DNA of 64,000 bases, taken from NCBI GenBank assembly GCA_003024785.1, contig PUQB01000434.1, positions 150,827 through 214,826 on the forward strand. Direction: 5' to 3'. Below, one piece after another: positions 52,106 to 64,000 of the stretch (position 1 is its first letter; each line of letters opens with the position of its first letter). Source of the stretch: Selaginella tamariscina (Eukaryota; Streptophyta; Lycopodiopsida; Selaginellales; Selaginellaceae). A model generated the notes under the pieces. The model saw nothing but the letters and a program-made list of their open reading frames with translations. It searched no databases and was not told the origin of the DNA. The position numbers and the translations under genes are program-made.

Positions 52106-52635
52106 ACCTTCCATGTCTCAGAAACACAAGTTTTTTGGCACTGAAAATGCCAAAGCTTCCAAGTAAGTACCATCATATTATATATATATATTATATATAT
52201 AAGGCAGTGTAAATCTTCTTCATCTGGTTCTGAGGATTGTGCATTTTTTTCCCTTTTTTACAGTAAGATGGTCTGTTAGTGATATATACCAACAGAAAAG
52301 GGGGAGAAAGGGCAATGAATGTCAAGGATGAACAACAAGTGGGGATTCTATGGAATTCTATGGGACTCTCCGGGATCTCGTGCCTGTCACTGAGTACGTT
52401 ACATTAAGGTTATTCGAAAAAGGGTGTGTTTTCTTCGTTTTTTTTTTGTTTTCTCAATTTTTCTCCACAGATCTACAAAAAAGCCATTGGGTCTCTTGGG
52501 TTGTAGTCAGTTTCTCATTTCTCGCCTTTTACCCTTTTCCCTCGCCCTTTCCGCCCTTTTTTTGTTTATATATTTGACTTGATTATCAATTTATTGTGTA
52601 GGATTTTCTCAGTTTCTTGCCCTTTTCGCCCTTAG

Positions 52636-55104
52636 AATGGCTACTTACGCAAGGCCAAGCGGGCCAAGGAAGATTTCATAGGAAGAACACGAAGAAAAAG
52701 CCGTCGAAACATCAGGAATTCGTATAGCGAGAACAACATGATTAGTACATCTAATGCGACTAATCAAGCTTATGAGCAGTGGATTAAACGTCTAATCCTT
52801 CATCAAATCCTGTTCAAGCCAGTAATAATGGTACTAATAATCTCAACTTCCAGCAAAGGGTAATGGCGGCTGCTGCACTACAGGAAATACGTGGTATTCA
52901 TCCTTCATCTTCTGCTAATAGTTTACAAATGCTAGACCATTTACCATTACACCCTTAAGTAATACTATTCCCCTTTACCCTTAGGTAATAGTTTACCACC
53001 GTCACCTGGTATACGTAGCATGGACATGTACATGCAAGGTCTTCCCAGTATTCACCATCACCATTTGGTAAACTCCGGTTTGCAAAACTCCATTGTGAAT
53101 TCGATGGGTTTGCATAACTCGATGGTAACTCAGGTGGTTTGCAGAATACGATGGTAAACTCAGGTGGTTTGCAGAATGGGATGGTAAACACAGGCGGTTT
53201 GCAGAACTCGATGGTAAACTCAGGTGGTTTGCAGAACTCGATGGTAAACTCAGGTGGTTTGCAGAATGGGATGGTAAACTCAGGTGGTTTGCAGAATGGG
53301 ATGGTAAACTCAGGTGGTTTGCAGAACTCGATGGTAAACCCAGGTGGTTTGCAGAACTCGATGGTAAACCCAGGTGGTTTACAGAACTCGATGGTAAACC
53401 CAGGCGGTTCGATGGTGAACTCAGCAGGTCTGCATAACTCAGGAGGTTCAATGGTAAACTCAGCAGGTTTACAAAACTACATATTACCACAAGCACCGGG
53501 GTTATTAAGAGATCCATGTTCATGGTTTACAACGATCCCAACGAAGGACGCTCTCCCACCTTTCCCAGACGTGATTCCCCCTCGTTCCCAGAGTTTCCCG
53601 ATCCACTCCCAGCGATTCCCATACATTCCCACCCCGAGCCAATGTTCAACAGCAGCAACTTGAACATGCCAAGGAACAAGCAGATCAATGGTTACAACAG
53701 CAATATGAATTCATTAAAGGGGCAGAATAATCATCATAATAATAATCATCATATTAATAATAATTCACATTGTTCTTCGGAGATCGCGGGGAGCTCTGTG
53801 ACGAGTGTTCATAATGCAGCAGCTGCTTCTTCTTCTACTTCGATGCAGAATGGTAGCCCTGAAGATACCACTACTTTAGCACAGAGGATTGTCACCACTA
53901 ACAAGCAGCCTCCCACCAGGACGTATACAAAGGTGTGTGCGTGTGCGTGTGTGTGTCCGTATATGTTAGTAATATGTATGTGTGTACTAATGATTCATTC
54001 TTTATATATTAATATGCATATATCCTATTGCGTATGTCTCTGTGTGTGTGTCTCCGTATATGTCAATAATTATGTACGGCATTTCGTTCTGTTTTCATTG
54101 TCTCTGTGTATTGTTTGCACTTTTGATTCATTACTATGTATTTAGACATTTATAATGTGTGTGTGTATGCATATATACTATTGTGTAAGTATGTATTTAA
54201 CTATGTGTATTCATCTATGTATTATGTGTCTATACACATGAGTGTGTGTGTGTGTGTGTCTCTTTGTATATGTTAATAATATGTATGTGTATATGTATAC
54301 ACATGTATGACATTTCGTTCTGTTTTCGTTGTCTCTATGTATTGTTTGTACTAATGATTCATTATTAAGTGTATAAACATATATTTATATATAAATATGC
54401 ATAGATACTATTGTGTAAGTATGTATTTAACTGTGTGTATTCATCTATGTATTATGTGTCTATACACGTGTGTGTGTGTGTGTGTGTGTGTGTCCGTATA
54501 TGTTAATAATATGTATGTGTATATGTATACACCTGTATGGCATTTTCTGTTTTATTGTGTCTTGTTTGTACTAATGATTCATTATTATGTATAACGTATT
54601 ATGAATGTGTGTGTGAGTGTGTGTGTGTGAGAGAGAGAGAGATCATAGTGCATATGTACGTACTTTTATCATGCTACAATATTTATCTATATGTATGTAT
54701 ATCACGATACTATATTATAATATATATACTATACTAGTCAAAAATACACATTTACAACGTATATATACATATACATACACACACACATATAGTTCATATA
54801 TATCATAAAAATCTTGTTGTATTTATCTATATACATTGTTTAGTGTCCAGAGAGAGAGCGTATATATCTAATATGTTCTTCGATAGCTACATACAGTATG
54901 GATACGTAGTAATGGGGTGTTTAAACAAGTATTCTGCTATATGTATATGTTTAATATATTAAACCTGGATAAGTATAGATTTAATATTCGTGTTTGTATA
55001 TACATACATATACATGTGTATAATATACAGCTCTATAGATATGGAACCACCACACACATCATAAAAGTCTTGTTGTATTTATCTATATACATTGTTTAGT
55101 GTAG

Positions 55105-55141
<37 letters not shown>

Positions 55142-55786
55142 GTATCTGATAGATAGCTACATACATATTATATTTATGTGTCGAGACGTACGTGTAGGTG
55201 TGTGTAGGTGTTTAATTAAGGCTAATGAGGTGTTAAACAGGTATATAAGCTGGGTTCGATTGGACGAGCTGTAGACGTGACAAGGTTCAGTAACTACACT
55301 GAGCTGAGATGGGAACTGGCGCGGATGTTCAATCTAGACGGCCAACTCGACCAGAAATCAGGCTGGCAACTAGTGTTCATCGATCACGAGGGCGATATAC
55401 TGCTCGTCGGAGATGATCCATGGGAGTAAGTATTTTATTAAATTTAATTAACTCTAATTATACTAAATATGTGTATTATTATATATTATATGTATTTTAA
55501 TATCTACAGTGCTGTATAATTATAGATTTTATGTTGATGTTGGACATGTTAGCTTAGTTATTGGTTCCATATCTACAGTACTGTATGTTATACACATGTA
55601 TATATATATACACCAGCTATATACACACGTATGCGTACACATTAGTATTAAATGCTATATATATATATTGATATGTGTTGAAATGGCAGGGAGTTTGTAA
55701 CGTCTGTACGTGGAATAAGGATTCTTTCGCCATCAGAAGTTGCATTCTATACCAACAATGACGTGGACAGGCCTGCTGGAGTTTAG
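52636..55786 (+). CDS. ARF-like protein: repeat-rich middle region plus PB1 domain
   Basis: Exons: about 52636-53932, 55241-55425, 55690-55786. The last two are a clear C-terminal PB1 (domain III/IV) of a class A auxin response factor: [22 protein letters not shown] (invariant Lys), [37 protein letters not shown] (acidic OPCA motif), [13 protein letters not shown]1 mediates ARF and Aux/IAA oligomers. The long exon is rich in Asn, Gln, Ser and His: [20 protein letters not shown], a decapeptide repeat block, and [12 protein letters not shown]. Its sense changes frame several times. No B3 or ARF-type dimerisation domain is visible between 50.0 and 52.6 kb. A short possible first exon (MSQKHKFFGTENAKASK) lies at 52113-52162. 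It could be a non-canonical, DBD-less ARF or a truncated ARF gene. The gene ends 540 bp from the convergent RBOH gene. Confidence 0.7.
53085..53470 (+). repeat. Coding 30-bp minisatellite (decapeptide repeat)
   Basis: About twelve copies of ATGGTAAACTCAGGTGGTTT followed by GCAGAACTCG or GCAGAATGGG, coding MVNSGGLQN(S/G). Central copies are nearly identical; outer ones are diverged ([18 protein letters not shown]). Confidence 0.9.
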
Positions 55787-56327
55787 CGAGTGATTAGTGT
55801 AAAACTGGATAGTTAATTATCTGGAGGTTTAAATTTTAAACGAATTGTAAACTTACACAAACCTCTGTGTGTGTGTGTGTGTGTGCGTAAGCGTACATCT
55901 GATATATATGTATAGACACGTTATTGATATATCCATGTATGTATGCATGAATGTTATACATATCTTAACTTGTAAAAATATATAACAAATACAGGGTTGT
56001 TTTCTGAAATAGTATATTGAGATTTTGTTCAAATATTTAAAATTATATTGTAGAGTTATTTAGAATTATAAAAAAAAAGAAAGAAAACTAAAACTAACGC
56101 TGCAACCAGCCTTCAGGTCATAAGTTTGAATTCCAATTTTTAATTTTTAAATATCCACTGCTGCATTCTTTTGTAGTTTTTAATATAATGTCATATTGGA
56201 AAAAAGAAATATAAAAAATATACATTAATAAAAATTTAAATCACATTATTAGATAAATCTGTTGCAGTTGTGGTTACCTAAAATTATGATACATTACACT
56301 AAATATATTAATTAAATTAAAAAATAA

Positions 56328-58067
56328 TTAAAAATTCTCCTTGTGTAAAACAAAGCTTGTAGAATTCTCATGTGTATATTCTCTAGATAAACCATCCAAT
56401 TCCTTTGCTACCGCTGGTGCACCACAGTAGAACACACCTATATTTTAGAGTTCCCATTATTATTAATAATTTTAATATGAATTTTACACATTATATTATT
56501 AAATATTATTATTATTATTATTATTATTATTGTTAAAACACTTACCTATGTTAGCATGTCTGTGAAGGCCTGAGAGCTTAGAAAACACAACTTTCCAGTT
56601 TGGCCTTGCAAAGTGTGTTCGAACCTGCAATACTACAATAAACACACACACACACACACACACACGTGTGTGTGTGCACAATAATTGATTTACTGTTTAG
56701 TATACATGTATACATATAGATATGTGTACCCCTCTCTATGTATGTATGTATACATATACACATATATACTAATTACCCGAGTCCCTGATAATATGTCAAC
56801 TCCATTTTTAGCAAGATTCAGTGCTTGTATCATTGTAATAAGAGCTGATCTTGCATCTCCTTCTTCATATACACTAGTAAGGTAGTTATGCATCTCAATC
56901 ACACCCTGTACACATGTGTATGTATATATACACGTATACATGTGTACACACACACACACACAGACACACACACAACCTTCTGGTCCATTTCTGCAATCTC
57001 ATTCATGACACCTTTGAACCAATCAAAAGATCCTTGCTCCCTTGTCACCCAGTAAAAATAAGCTTTCTTGGGACATTTCTTTCTCATTTGACCATTCTAA
57101 ATATTATTAAAATTAATTATTTAAATATTATTAAAATTAAACATTTAATATTATTAAAAGTAAATACTGAATATTATTAAAATTAAATATAAGTATTAAA
57201 CTTACTGTATTTTCCGCACGGTTAATGTGGTTTAGAATGTCTTTTAATATACTGATAAAAGGTGTAGCTCCAATACCCAGTCCAACTAAAAGAAGCACGT
57301 CATATTTCATATAATCCTGTGCTGGGGCTCCATATGGACCGTCGATTCTCAGTTTTGGAAATCTAAAAATGATTTATTATATTAAATAAAATTATATGCA
57401 TGTTAAACAAAAAATATACATTATTAAATATCTTTATATATTTTACCTATATGTATATATATATATATATATAAGAGTTTAATACTTTACCTTGGCTGTG
57501 ACTGGAATTCAATATCTCGGTCTATATACTCAGCTCTTAGTAGACCACTCTTGCCAATCTCCGGTTTGTGGCAAACCTACAAGTGTAAAATTACATACAT
57601 GTGTGTATGTGTGTGTGTATATGTATATGTAGTATATATATGTGTACATCTATATGTATAATTGAATGTACAGAAGATATAGAATTACACACACACAAAT
57701 GTGTGTGTACACATATATGTATACACACACACACACACATATATATTGTACCTCCGAGAAGATCTTTTTCATTTTTGATGTCCAGTCCCCTGCAGTTCTA
57801 ATATGTATGCTAAGATAATCATCACTCGGTGCAGAAGTTATTGAGAAGGGATGCCTGCATACAACATATAGTGTGTGTGTGTGTATGTGTGTGTGTGTAA
57901 TATTAATATACAATTACCATTGAAAATGTGAAATTGCAGGGCACTTAAGGAAGAGATACATGCCGCTTCTATACTTAAAACCACTTGGTTTTTGTATATA
58001 CAAAGCCAACACGTTTCCAGGATATACAGCAGCCTGCAATTTAGAAAACCGCAAATGTGCGTGTGCG

Positions 58068-58157
<90 letters not shown>

Positions 58158-60818
58158 ACCTTAAGAACACGGACTGTATATAATCGTGCCCGAATAGCAC
58201 GTAAGAGTCGCTCAGAACCATATAAAGTAACGGGAATCGCAATATACATCCAAGCCTATACATATATAAAATATTTATATTAATATATATAAACAATTAT
58301 AAATATTAATAATTACCGTTTTTTGGTACCAGTGATGAGATAAGAAAATAAAAATAGAGTGAAAAATATATAAAATGTATACAAAAAAAAAAGATGGTGT
58401 GAATACCAAAACGCATTAAACCCACTTAATCTGTGTAAGGGCCAAAAGGGTTTAACACGAGCTCTACGAAACCATGGAGTTGCTAAAACAAATGTGAAAC
58501 TCATAATAATACTTATTAAAATACCAGTTATGCCCACTGTAGTTAAAACTAAGTCTAAATATGATGGTTTTTTATAATGGAAAGGTTTGCCTAATGTGGA
58601 AATAAAAAGATCATTTGGGGAATTAATAATTCTTGGAAAATCGCATGCTACGTGGACTCCAGCGTGGATTATCGTCGCTATTGCAATTCCTGCCGCAATC
58701 ATCTGAAATTTAAAATAAATACATATTATTAATTAATTATTTATTAAAATATTTACTAATTATTTAAATTATATATATTACAAATCTTAGGAAAATTTAC
58801 ATTTAATACATTTAAAATTGATCGTATTTACATATATACCCTTAAAAATTATATTTACATACATATCTTTAAACTTCAATTTAAAACTTCATAAATTTTA
58901 AAATTAATTTAAAATTAACTTCATAAAAAAAAGATTTAATAATATAATATAATTATATTAAAAAATATTTCATTTTTTACTATAACAATTTTGTGATATT
59001 TAACACTTAATGAACTTTAATTATTTCATTTACAATATATTATGAATTGAAAAAATATTTTTAATTAATATTATTAATTAAAAATTAAAATATTACTATT
59101 GAAGTTTTTTTTAAGGGTATATATATAAATTTAAAGCTTTTACGAAGGTATATATGTAAATAAAACTTATAGGGATATACATGTAAATATGATAAATTTT
59201 AGGGATATAAATGTAATTTTTCTAAAATCTTATGTATAATTAAACATACCATGTGGAACTTAATATTGTCATTAAATGGTATAAGCCGTCCAATAAAGTA
59301 GATCGAAACCACGTAATTGTATTTCTACAAACGGGGAACAGCACTAATGCCATGTTTAGCTTGATAGTCTCGGCAGCACCTTAATCAAATAATTAATATA
59401 TACTATATATATAGTGTGTGTGTGTGTGTGTGTGTGTACCTTTGGCAGCACATAAACAGTATCCCATTACTTGAAATGCTGCTCTGTGTCTATATTGTAT
59501 AAACTTCCATGTAAATAATGCTCCCATTGCACAAAGCCATAAGAGAATAAATATAAGACGTCTCCAGTTCTCGAAGAGATAGTATTTTGCATCCTAAAAT
59601 TAATAATATCAATATTTAAATATTAATTAATAGAAAATAAACATTAATTAATTCTTTTTAATTACCTTAGAAATGTAACCATTGCAACTTGTTTTTTTAC
59701 GTTTGTACGGACTAGAGTACGGGTGAGAGTTTTACTATATTTTAGATATGCATCCTTTGCATTTTCTGGTTCTGGAACTCTCATAGAGCCTCCAATTGCC
59801 AAAGCTATTATTAAAAAAAATAAAAATTAATTAATTAAAATTAAAAAAATTATTAAATTAACTATATATCAGTTTTTAAAAAAATTTATATATTATTGAG
59901 TTGTAAACAAGTAAATAATCTAATTTAAAATGTAGATACATTAGTTTTAAATTAAAACGGCTATCCGTCCTGGTGTACTACGAACAACTTTTAATGGTCT
60001 CCTTAATATATAAATTTATTATTAATTAAGTTAATTTTTCTCATTAATATTTAAAATGTGTTAATCTTACTTCGATATATCCATTTTTGTCAGGATCTAA
60101 TTCTTCCATAATTAGTGCTGCATATTCATCTGCTTGTGCTTTGAGTTTTGAAAGCTTGTTTGTTGCTGCACTTAGCATTATAATCTGCATAACAAATGTG
60201 TGTGTGTGCGTGCGTGCGTGCGTGTGTGTTAAGTTTCACACTATTATGCATAACTTACCTCTTTCACTTCTTCTTCCGATATGTGTCCATCTGAGTTTTT
60301 ATCACACCTAAACACACGAGTTTAGTTAAAAAACGAAAAATAGCATTTAATAATTTAAAAATATTTATAATATATAATTAAATAAAATATAAATACATTT
60401 GGAAGAATATCTTCATTCGAGAATCAAAAGTATCGTCGCTCATTTGTAACCAGAATGTATGAAGCTCATCTTTGGATATAGTTTGCCCTTTACCCTTTCT
60501 CGATACAAGTGCATCAAATAGTGCTTCTGCAAATTCGGATGTCTCCATTCCTACATATAATTATTATTAAATTTAATAAATATTTTATATATCAAAAAAG
60601 AAAATAAATAAATAAATAAATAATTATATATATATGTTATATATACTCTATATAATATCAATTATTTTATTTGATATTACCAATGTACCGTGTTTAGTGA
60701 AAATTGCATTCTGAAACATTGTGTTTTGGACGTCTTTGTCTTCATGTATGTCACACACACACACATGTTCTAAACACGCACACACACACACAGAAGAGAG
60801 ACATATACGTTCACACAG

Positions 60819-60853
<35 letters not shown>

Positions 60854-61070
60854 CATATATGTTCTACACACCACACACAAAAGAGAGAGAGAGAGAGACA
60901 TATATGTTCTACACACACACACCAGAGACAGAGAGAGAGAGACAACACATACACAGACACGTATATGTTCTAACACACAGAGAGAGAGAGAGAGACATAA
61001 ATGTTCCACACACACACAGACACGTATATGTTCTACAACACACACACACATAGATAGATAGATAGTAGAG

Positions 61071-61102
<32 letters not shown>

Positions 61103-61443
61103 ACATACCAATGCATTCACCAAACTTGTCACGAGAGAGTTTTACCATCGATGGCTAATTTATGAAACCGGTTTTCAATGGCTAACCACGAAGTTTTCTG
61201 GTTGTTTTTACCACTAAAAAAAACGAAGGCCATGTAGAGCGTGTGATTTAGTCCTGGCAAATCTGGACTGTTGATTATGGAATATCCTTTTCTTTGTTGG
61301 AGAATCTTGGTTTCTTCTAACCCCGCTTGCTAGCCGGTTAAATGCACTCTTTATCTTCACCGTCGTTGCAAACGTCACCTATTGTAATACATATATTATA
61401 TGTGTATAACGTCATATATATAAATATATTGCCTTCATCCATA

Positions 61444-61497
<54 letters not shown>

Positions 61498-61762
61498 TAT
61501 ATATATATATATTGCATATTGACTCAAAGTTACTTTTATATCACATTCATGCGTTCATCCATCTGTCTCTCTCTCTCTCTCTCTCTCCCTTCCATACACA
61601 CAGGCACGCGCACACGCACACATACACACACACACACACCTTCTTCTCAGAACTGTTTTCAATGGTAGAACTTGTAGATTCGCATCGATTTAATGGATGG
61701 TCACTACCTGCAACCGAGATCGTGTCCTCATTTGTCATTTCTATATAGACTCCATTATCCAT
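56328..61762 (-). CDS. RBOH: Respiratory burst NADPH oxidase (RBOH)
   Basis: Plasma-membrane enzyme passing electrons from cytosolic NADPH via FAD and two hemes to external oxygen, making superoxide. Eighteen exons from [20 protein letters not shown] (61640-61762) to FVLHKENF and stop at 56328; about 778 codons. N-terminal half: [22 protein letters not shown], then EF-hands [14 protein letters not shown] and [10 protein letters not shown]. Heme-binding membrane core: [33 protein letters not shown] and [12 protein letters not shown] (paired His). FAD site [20 protein letters not shown] site [13 protein letters not shown]. One-base shifts are needed in 61109-61197, 59666-59804 and 59250-59379. 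The N-terminus is shorter than the usual 850-950 residue enzymes. The gene is divergent from PLD alpha at 63578. Confidence 0.93.
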
Positions 61763-61769
61763 TCTCCAA

Positions 61770-63570
61770 TTCTGCAAACTATATGTGTACATTACATACA
61801 CATCATATACAGAAGTGTATACACACATACACACACATTGATATATATAATGAAAACTTTACCTGGTAGAGGAGAAATTTGAATATCTAGAGGATGCAAT
61901 AAGGATTGCAATATTTTTATTCACTTATATAAAATATATATATATAAATACATAGATCTGCAAATACGCAGTGCATAATGACATAAACTTTTCATTCAGT
62001 CAATATGAGAGTGGAAAAATTAAACTGATTATGCAGAGAAGTGCATACTAATCTCGAAAGTATAAATAAATATTGTATACATATATACATATTATATAAA
62101 ATATACATAGTATATAATATATTATACACATAAAATAAATTTTACTCACATGATGTACTAACGAACACCGCCAAACGACTTTGTAGACTTTGCAGCATTC
62201 CTTGTTTGTTGACAGCTTTGCATTAAAAATTCCCCACTTACATTTGTGTGTGTGTGTGTGTGCGCGTGCGTGCGTGTTATATACATATATAGAATGTTCT
62301 CCATTGCCACCTTTTCGTACAATAATGTTATATATTCTATGAGAACATGCATCATGGGGAGCACGAATCAGATTTTTTTCTATAAGGTTAAACACACGCA
62401 CACGCACGCACGCACGCACGCACACATGGCAAATAATTAATTATATATATCATTGTTATTCATATTAATAAAATAATTAAGGCACACAAAACATATAAAA
62501 CAGACCAGTGTAACTTTCAATAAAACATAACATATATACGACTTGTGTGTATGTTAAACAACTGGTCAAAAAGTACATACATGGATCTGATCTGGTGTGT
62601 GTGTGTGTGTGTGTGTGAGTGAGAGAGAGAGAGAGAGAGTATAAAATTATCAAAATTAATAAAATAAAACAATATATAATGTAATGAACACACACATTAT
62701 GTCATAATATGAATTCTGAAGTATTTTTATTTTTAAAATGTATAACACACACACACACACACACACACGGAGATCAACTGCAATACATGTGTCTCAAAGA
62801 TACTGTGCTATATTAAACAAACAACAGTAAATTAAAATAATATGTTTATGCCCGTCTCTCTCAATAACAATAAACAAATAATTGATCTGGTTAGAATACA
62901 TGTCAACGTAGAGAGACAGAGATTTATATTTTGAAAATCTGTATTAAATTCATATTATGACATGGTGTGTGTTTCTAATATATATAAATTTATATATACA
63001 TATAGCATTAATCAAATTCTAAAGCAACGATATAGTGTTTGTGCTTACGTTTGTGTGTGTGTGTGTACGTAAGCACACTACGTGTTTACGCAAATATAGT
63101 GTATACGTATCACACATATCATTCTTTTTTTTATATATACTTTTAACCTTATATGCTCCTCTGTCTCTCTCTCTCTCTCTCATGTTTGTGCTTACGTTGT
63201 GTAATTCAGGTGTGTGTGTGTGTGTGTGTGTGTGTCTGAGAGAGAGAGAGAGAGATATAAATGAAAGGTTTAAAAGTATATATAAATAAAGAATATAATT
63301 AGCTTTGCGTTTGACAAGCTAGGGTGCCTGCCTAGATGTATACGCGAAAAGACTTGGAATGGACACAAAGTCTAGGAATTAATGTCAGCCGTTCAGACTT
63401 CCACCAGATTTGCATCCAGACCGTTGATAAGTCACACACTGAAAAACAAACGCGTATATTGTATGAACAAGAGAGCACAAGGGTTAATGAATTCCGTTGA
63501 TTTTTGAGGTTTGTAAAGGCTAAGATTGGGGAAATTTTAGGAATTGGTTGTATTTATTTAATTATTTGTG
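61770..63570. other. Shared upstream region of RBOH and PLD genes
   Basis: 1.8 kb between two divergent start codons, with TG, GA and TA repeats. A minus-strand open stretch near 62150-62400 (NLIRAPHDACSHRIYN) is not recognisable as RBOH and is not called. A GC-richer block at 63310-63440 may be proximal promoter of the PLD gene. Confidence 0.45.
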
Positions 63571-63577
63571 TATATAT

Positions 63578-63685
63578 ATGGCGTCTTATCTTATGCATGG
63601 TCTTCTTCATGCTACAATATATGAGGGTGCTGCTATTATTGATCAGAGTCGGATTACTGGAGGTGCCCCAGAAATCTTCAGAATG
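63578..63685 (+). CDS. Phospholipase D alpha, first exon (gene continues beyond window)
   Basis: ATG at 63578 followed by 36 codons and a GTATGC donor at 63686. The text MASYLMHGLLHATIYEG closely resembles the conserved N-terminus of PLD alpha enzymes (pattern MA-x-x-LLHGTLHVTIYE), the first strands of the calcium-binding C2 domain. PLD alpha hydrolyses phosphatidylcholine to phosphatidic acid and choline. The remainder (IIDQSRITGGAPEIFRM) is the variable C2 loop. Downstream, 63700-64000 is intron with TG/TA repeats running to the window edge. Confidence 0.8.
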
Positions 63686-63949
63686 GTATGCTATACATAT
63701 GTGTGTATATACGTACTATATGGTGTATGTATGTAGACTTACATACTTTCAAAATATAGCGAATATGCTAGATATATCCAATATAGTATCACACAACGGC
63801 GCACACACGCACGTACAGTAAGTCATATAATATATATATGTGTGTGTGTGTGTGCACACAGACAACACGACATCTTGTATACATGGTGTATTGGTTATAT
63901 AACATATAAGGCACATAGATGTATATAGTCTACAGCTTTGCTATATGCA

Positions 63950-63992
<43 letters not shown>

Positions 63993-64000
63993 ATAGACAC

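Noticed and set aside
59940-60010. Possible extra RBOH exon ([15 protein letters not shown] on the minus strand)
   Set aside because: The flanking exons 60071 and 59804 join directly as GYIE/LWQLEAL, as in the family, leaving no room for it.
60704-61148. Leu/Ser- and Arg/Glu-repeat frames between RBOH exons
   Set aside because: They come from CA/GA microsatellites; RBOH splice sites bracket the region.
62048-62425. Minus-strand open stretch upstream of RBOH considered as a missing N-terminal exon
   Set aside because: The text does not resemble RBOH N-termini and has no convincing splice sites; left as spacer.

Overview
The window is nuclear DNA of a land plant. The evidence is the set of plant-specific or plant-type genes: a YODA-type MAPKKK, a PPR protein, two DUF679/DMP proteins, a GDSL esterase, an organellar bL19, an ARF-type PB1 protein, an RBOH NADPH oxidase and the first exon of a phospholipase D alpha. 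The genes have many short introns filled with TG, GA and TA microsatellites, and the spacers are very AT-rich. The species cannot be read from the sequence. An ARF-like gene with no visible B3 DNA-binding domain would fit a non-flowering lineage, but this is inference only.

Layout. 1-16.1 kb is GC-rich fossil retrotransposon DNA. It holds a plus-strand LTR element cut by the window edge (1-4673). Next comes a set of related minus-strand LTRs and internal regions joined head to tail (5123-13587), lying within remains of another Ty3-like element. A third LTR/gag family follows, with an inverted gag duplication (13856-16.1 kb). 16.8-17.35 kb holds an unidentified coding fragment. 17.4-22.4 kb is an AT-rich stretch without visible genes. 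From 22.5 kb the window is gene-rich: plastid-type protein (-), MAPKKK (-), PPR with a DUF3820-like segment (-), TPR-RING-LON protein (-), SAM-domain protein (-), unknown 146-aa protein (+), DMP (+), DMP (-), GDSL esterase (+), mitochondrial-type bL19 (+), ARF-like (+), RBOH (-), PLD alpha exon 1 (+).

Functional themes are signalling (MAPKKK, RBOH, PLD, ARF), protein turnover (RING-LON) and organelle gene expression (PPR, bL19). RBOH and PLD alpha are divergent neighbours, and phosphatidic acid made by PLD is a known activator of RBOH enzymes.

A striking property is that many conserved exons need one-base shifts, often beside short homopolymers, to keep family similarity, with few in-frame stops of other kinds. 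Uncorrected consensus indels are the simplest explanation. Exon boundaries given here were read by eye from splice consensus and family similarity.
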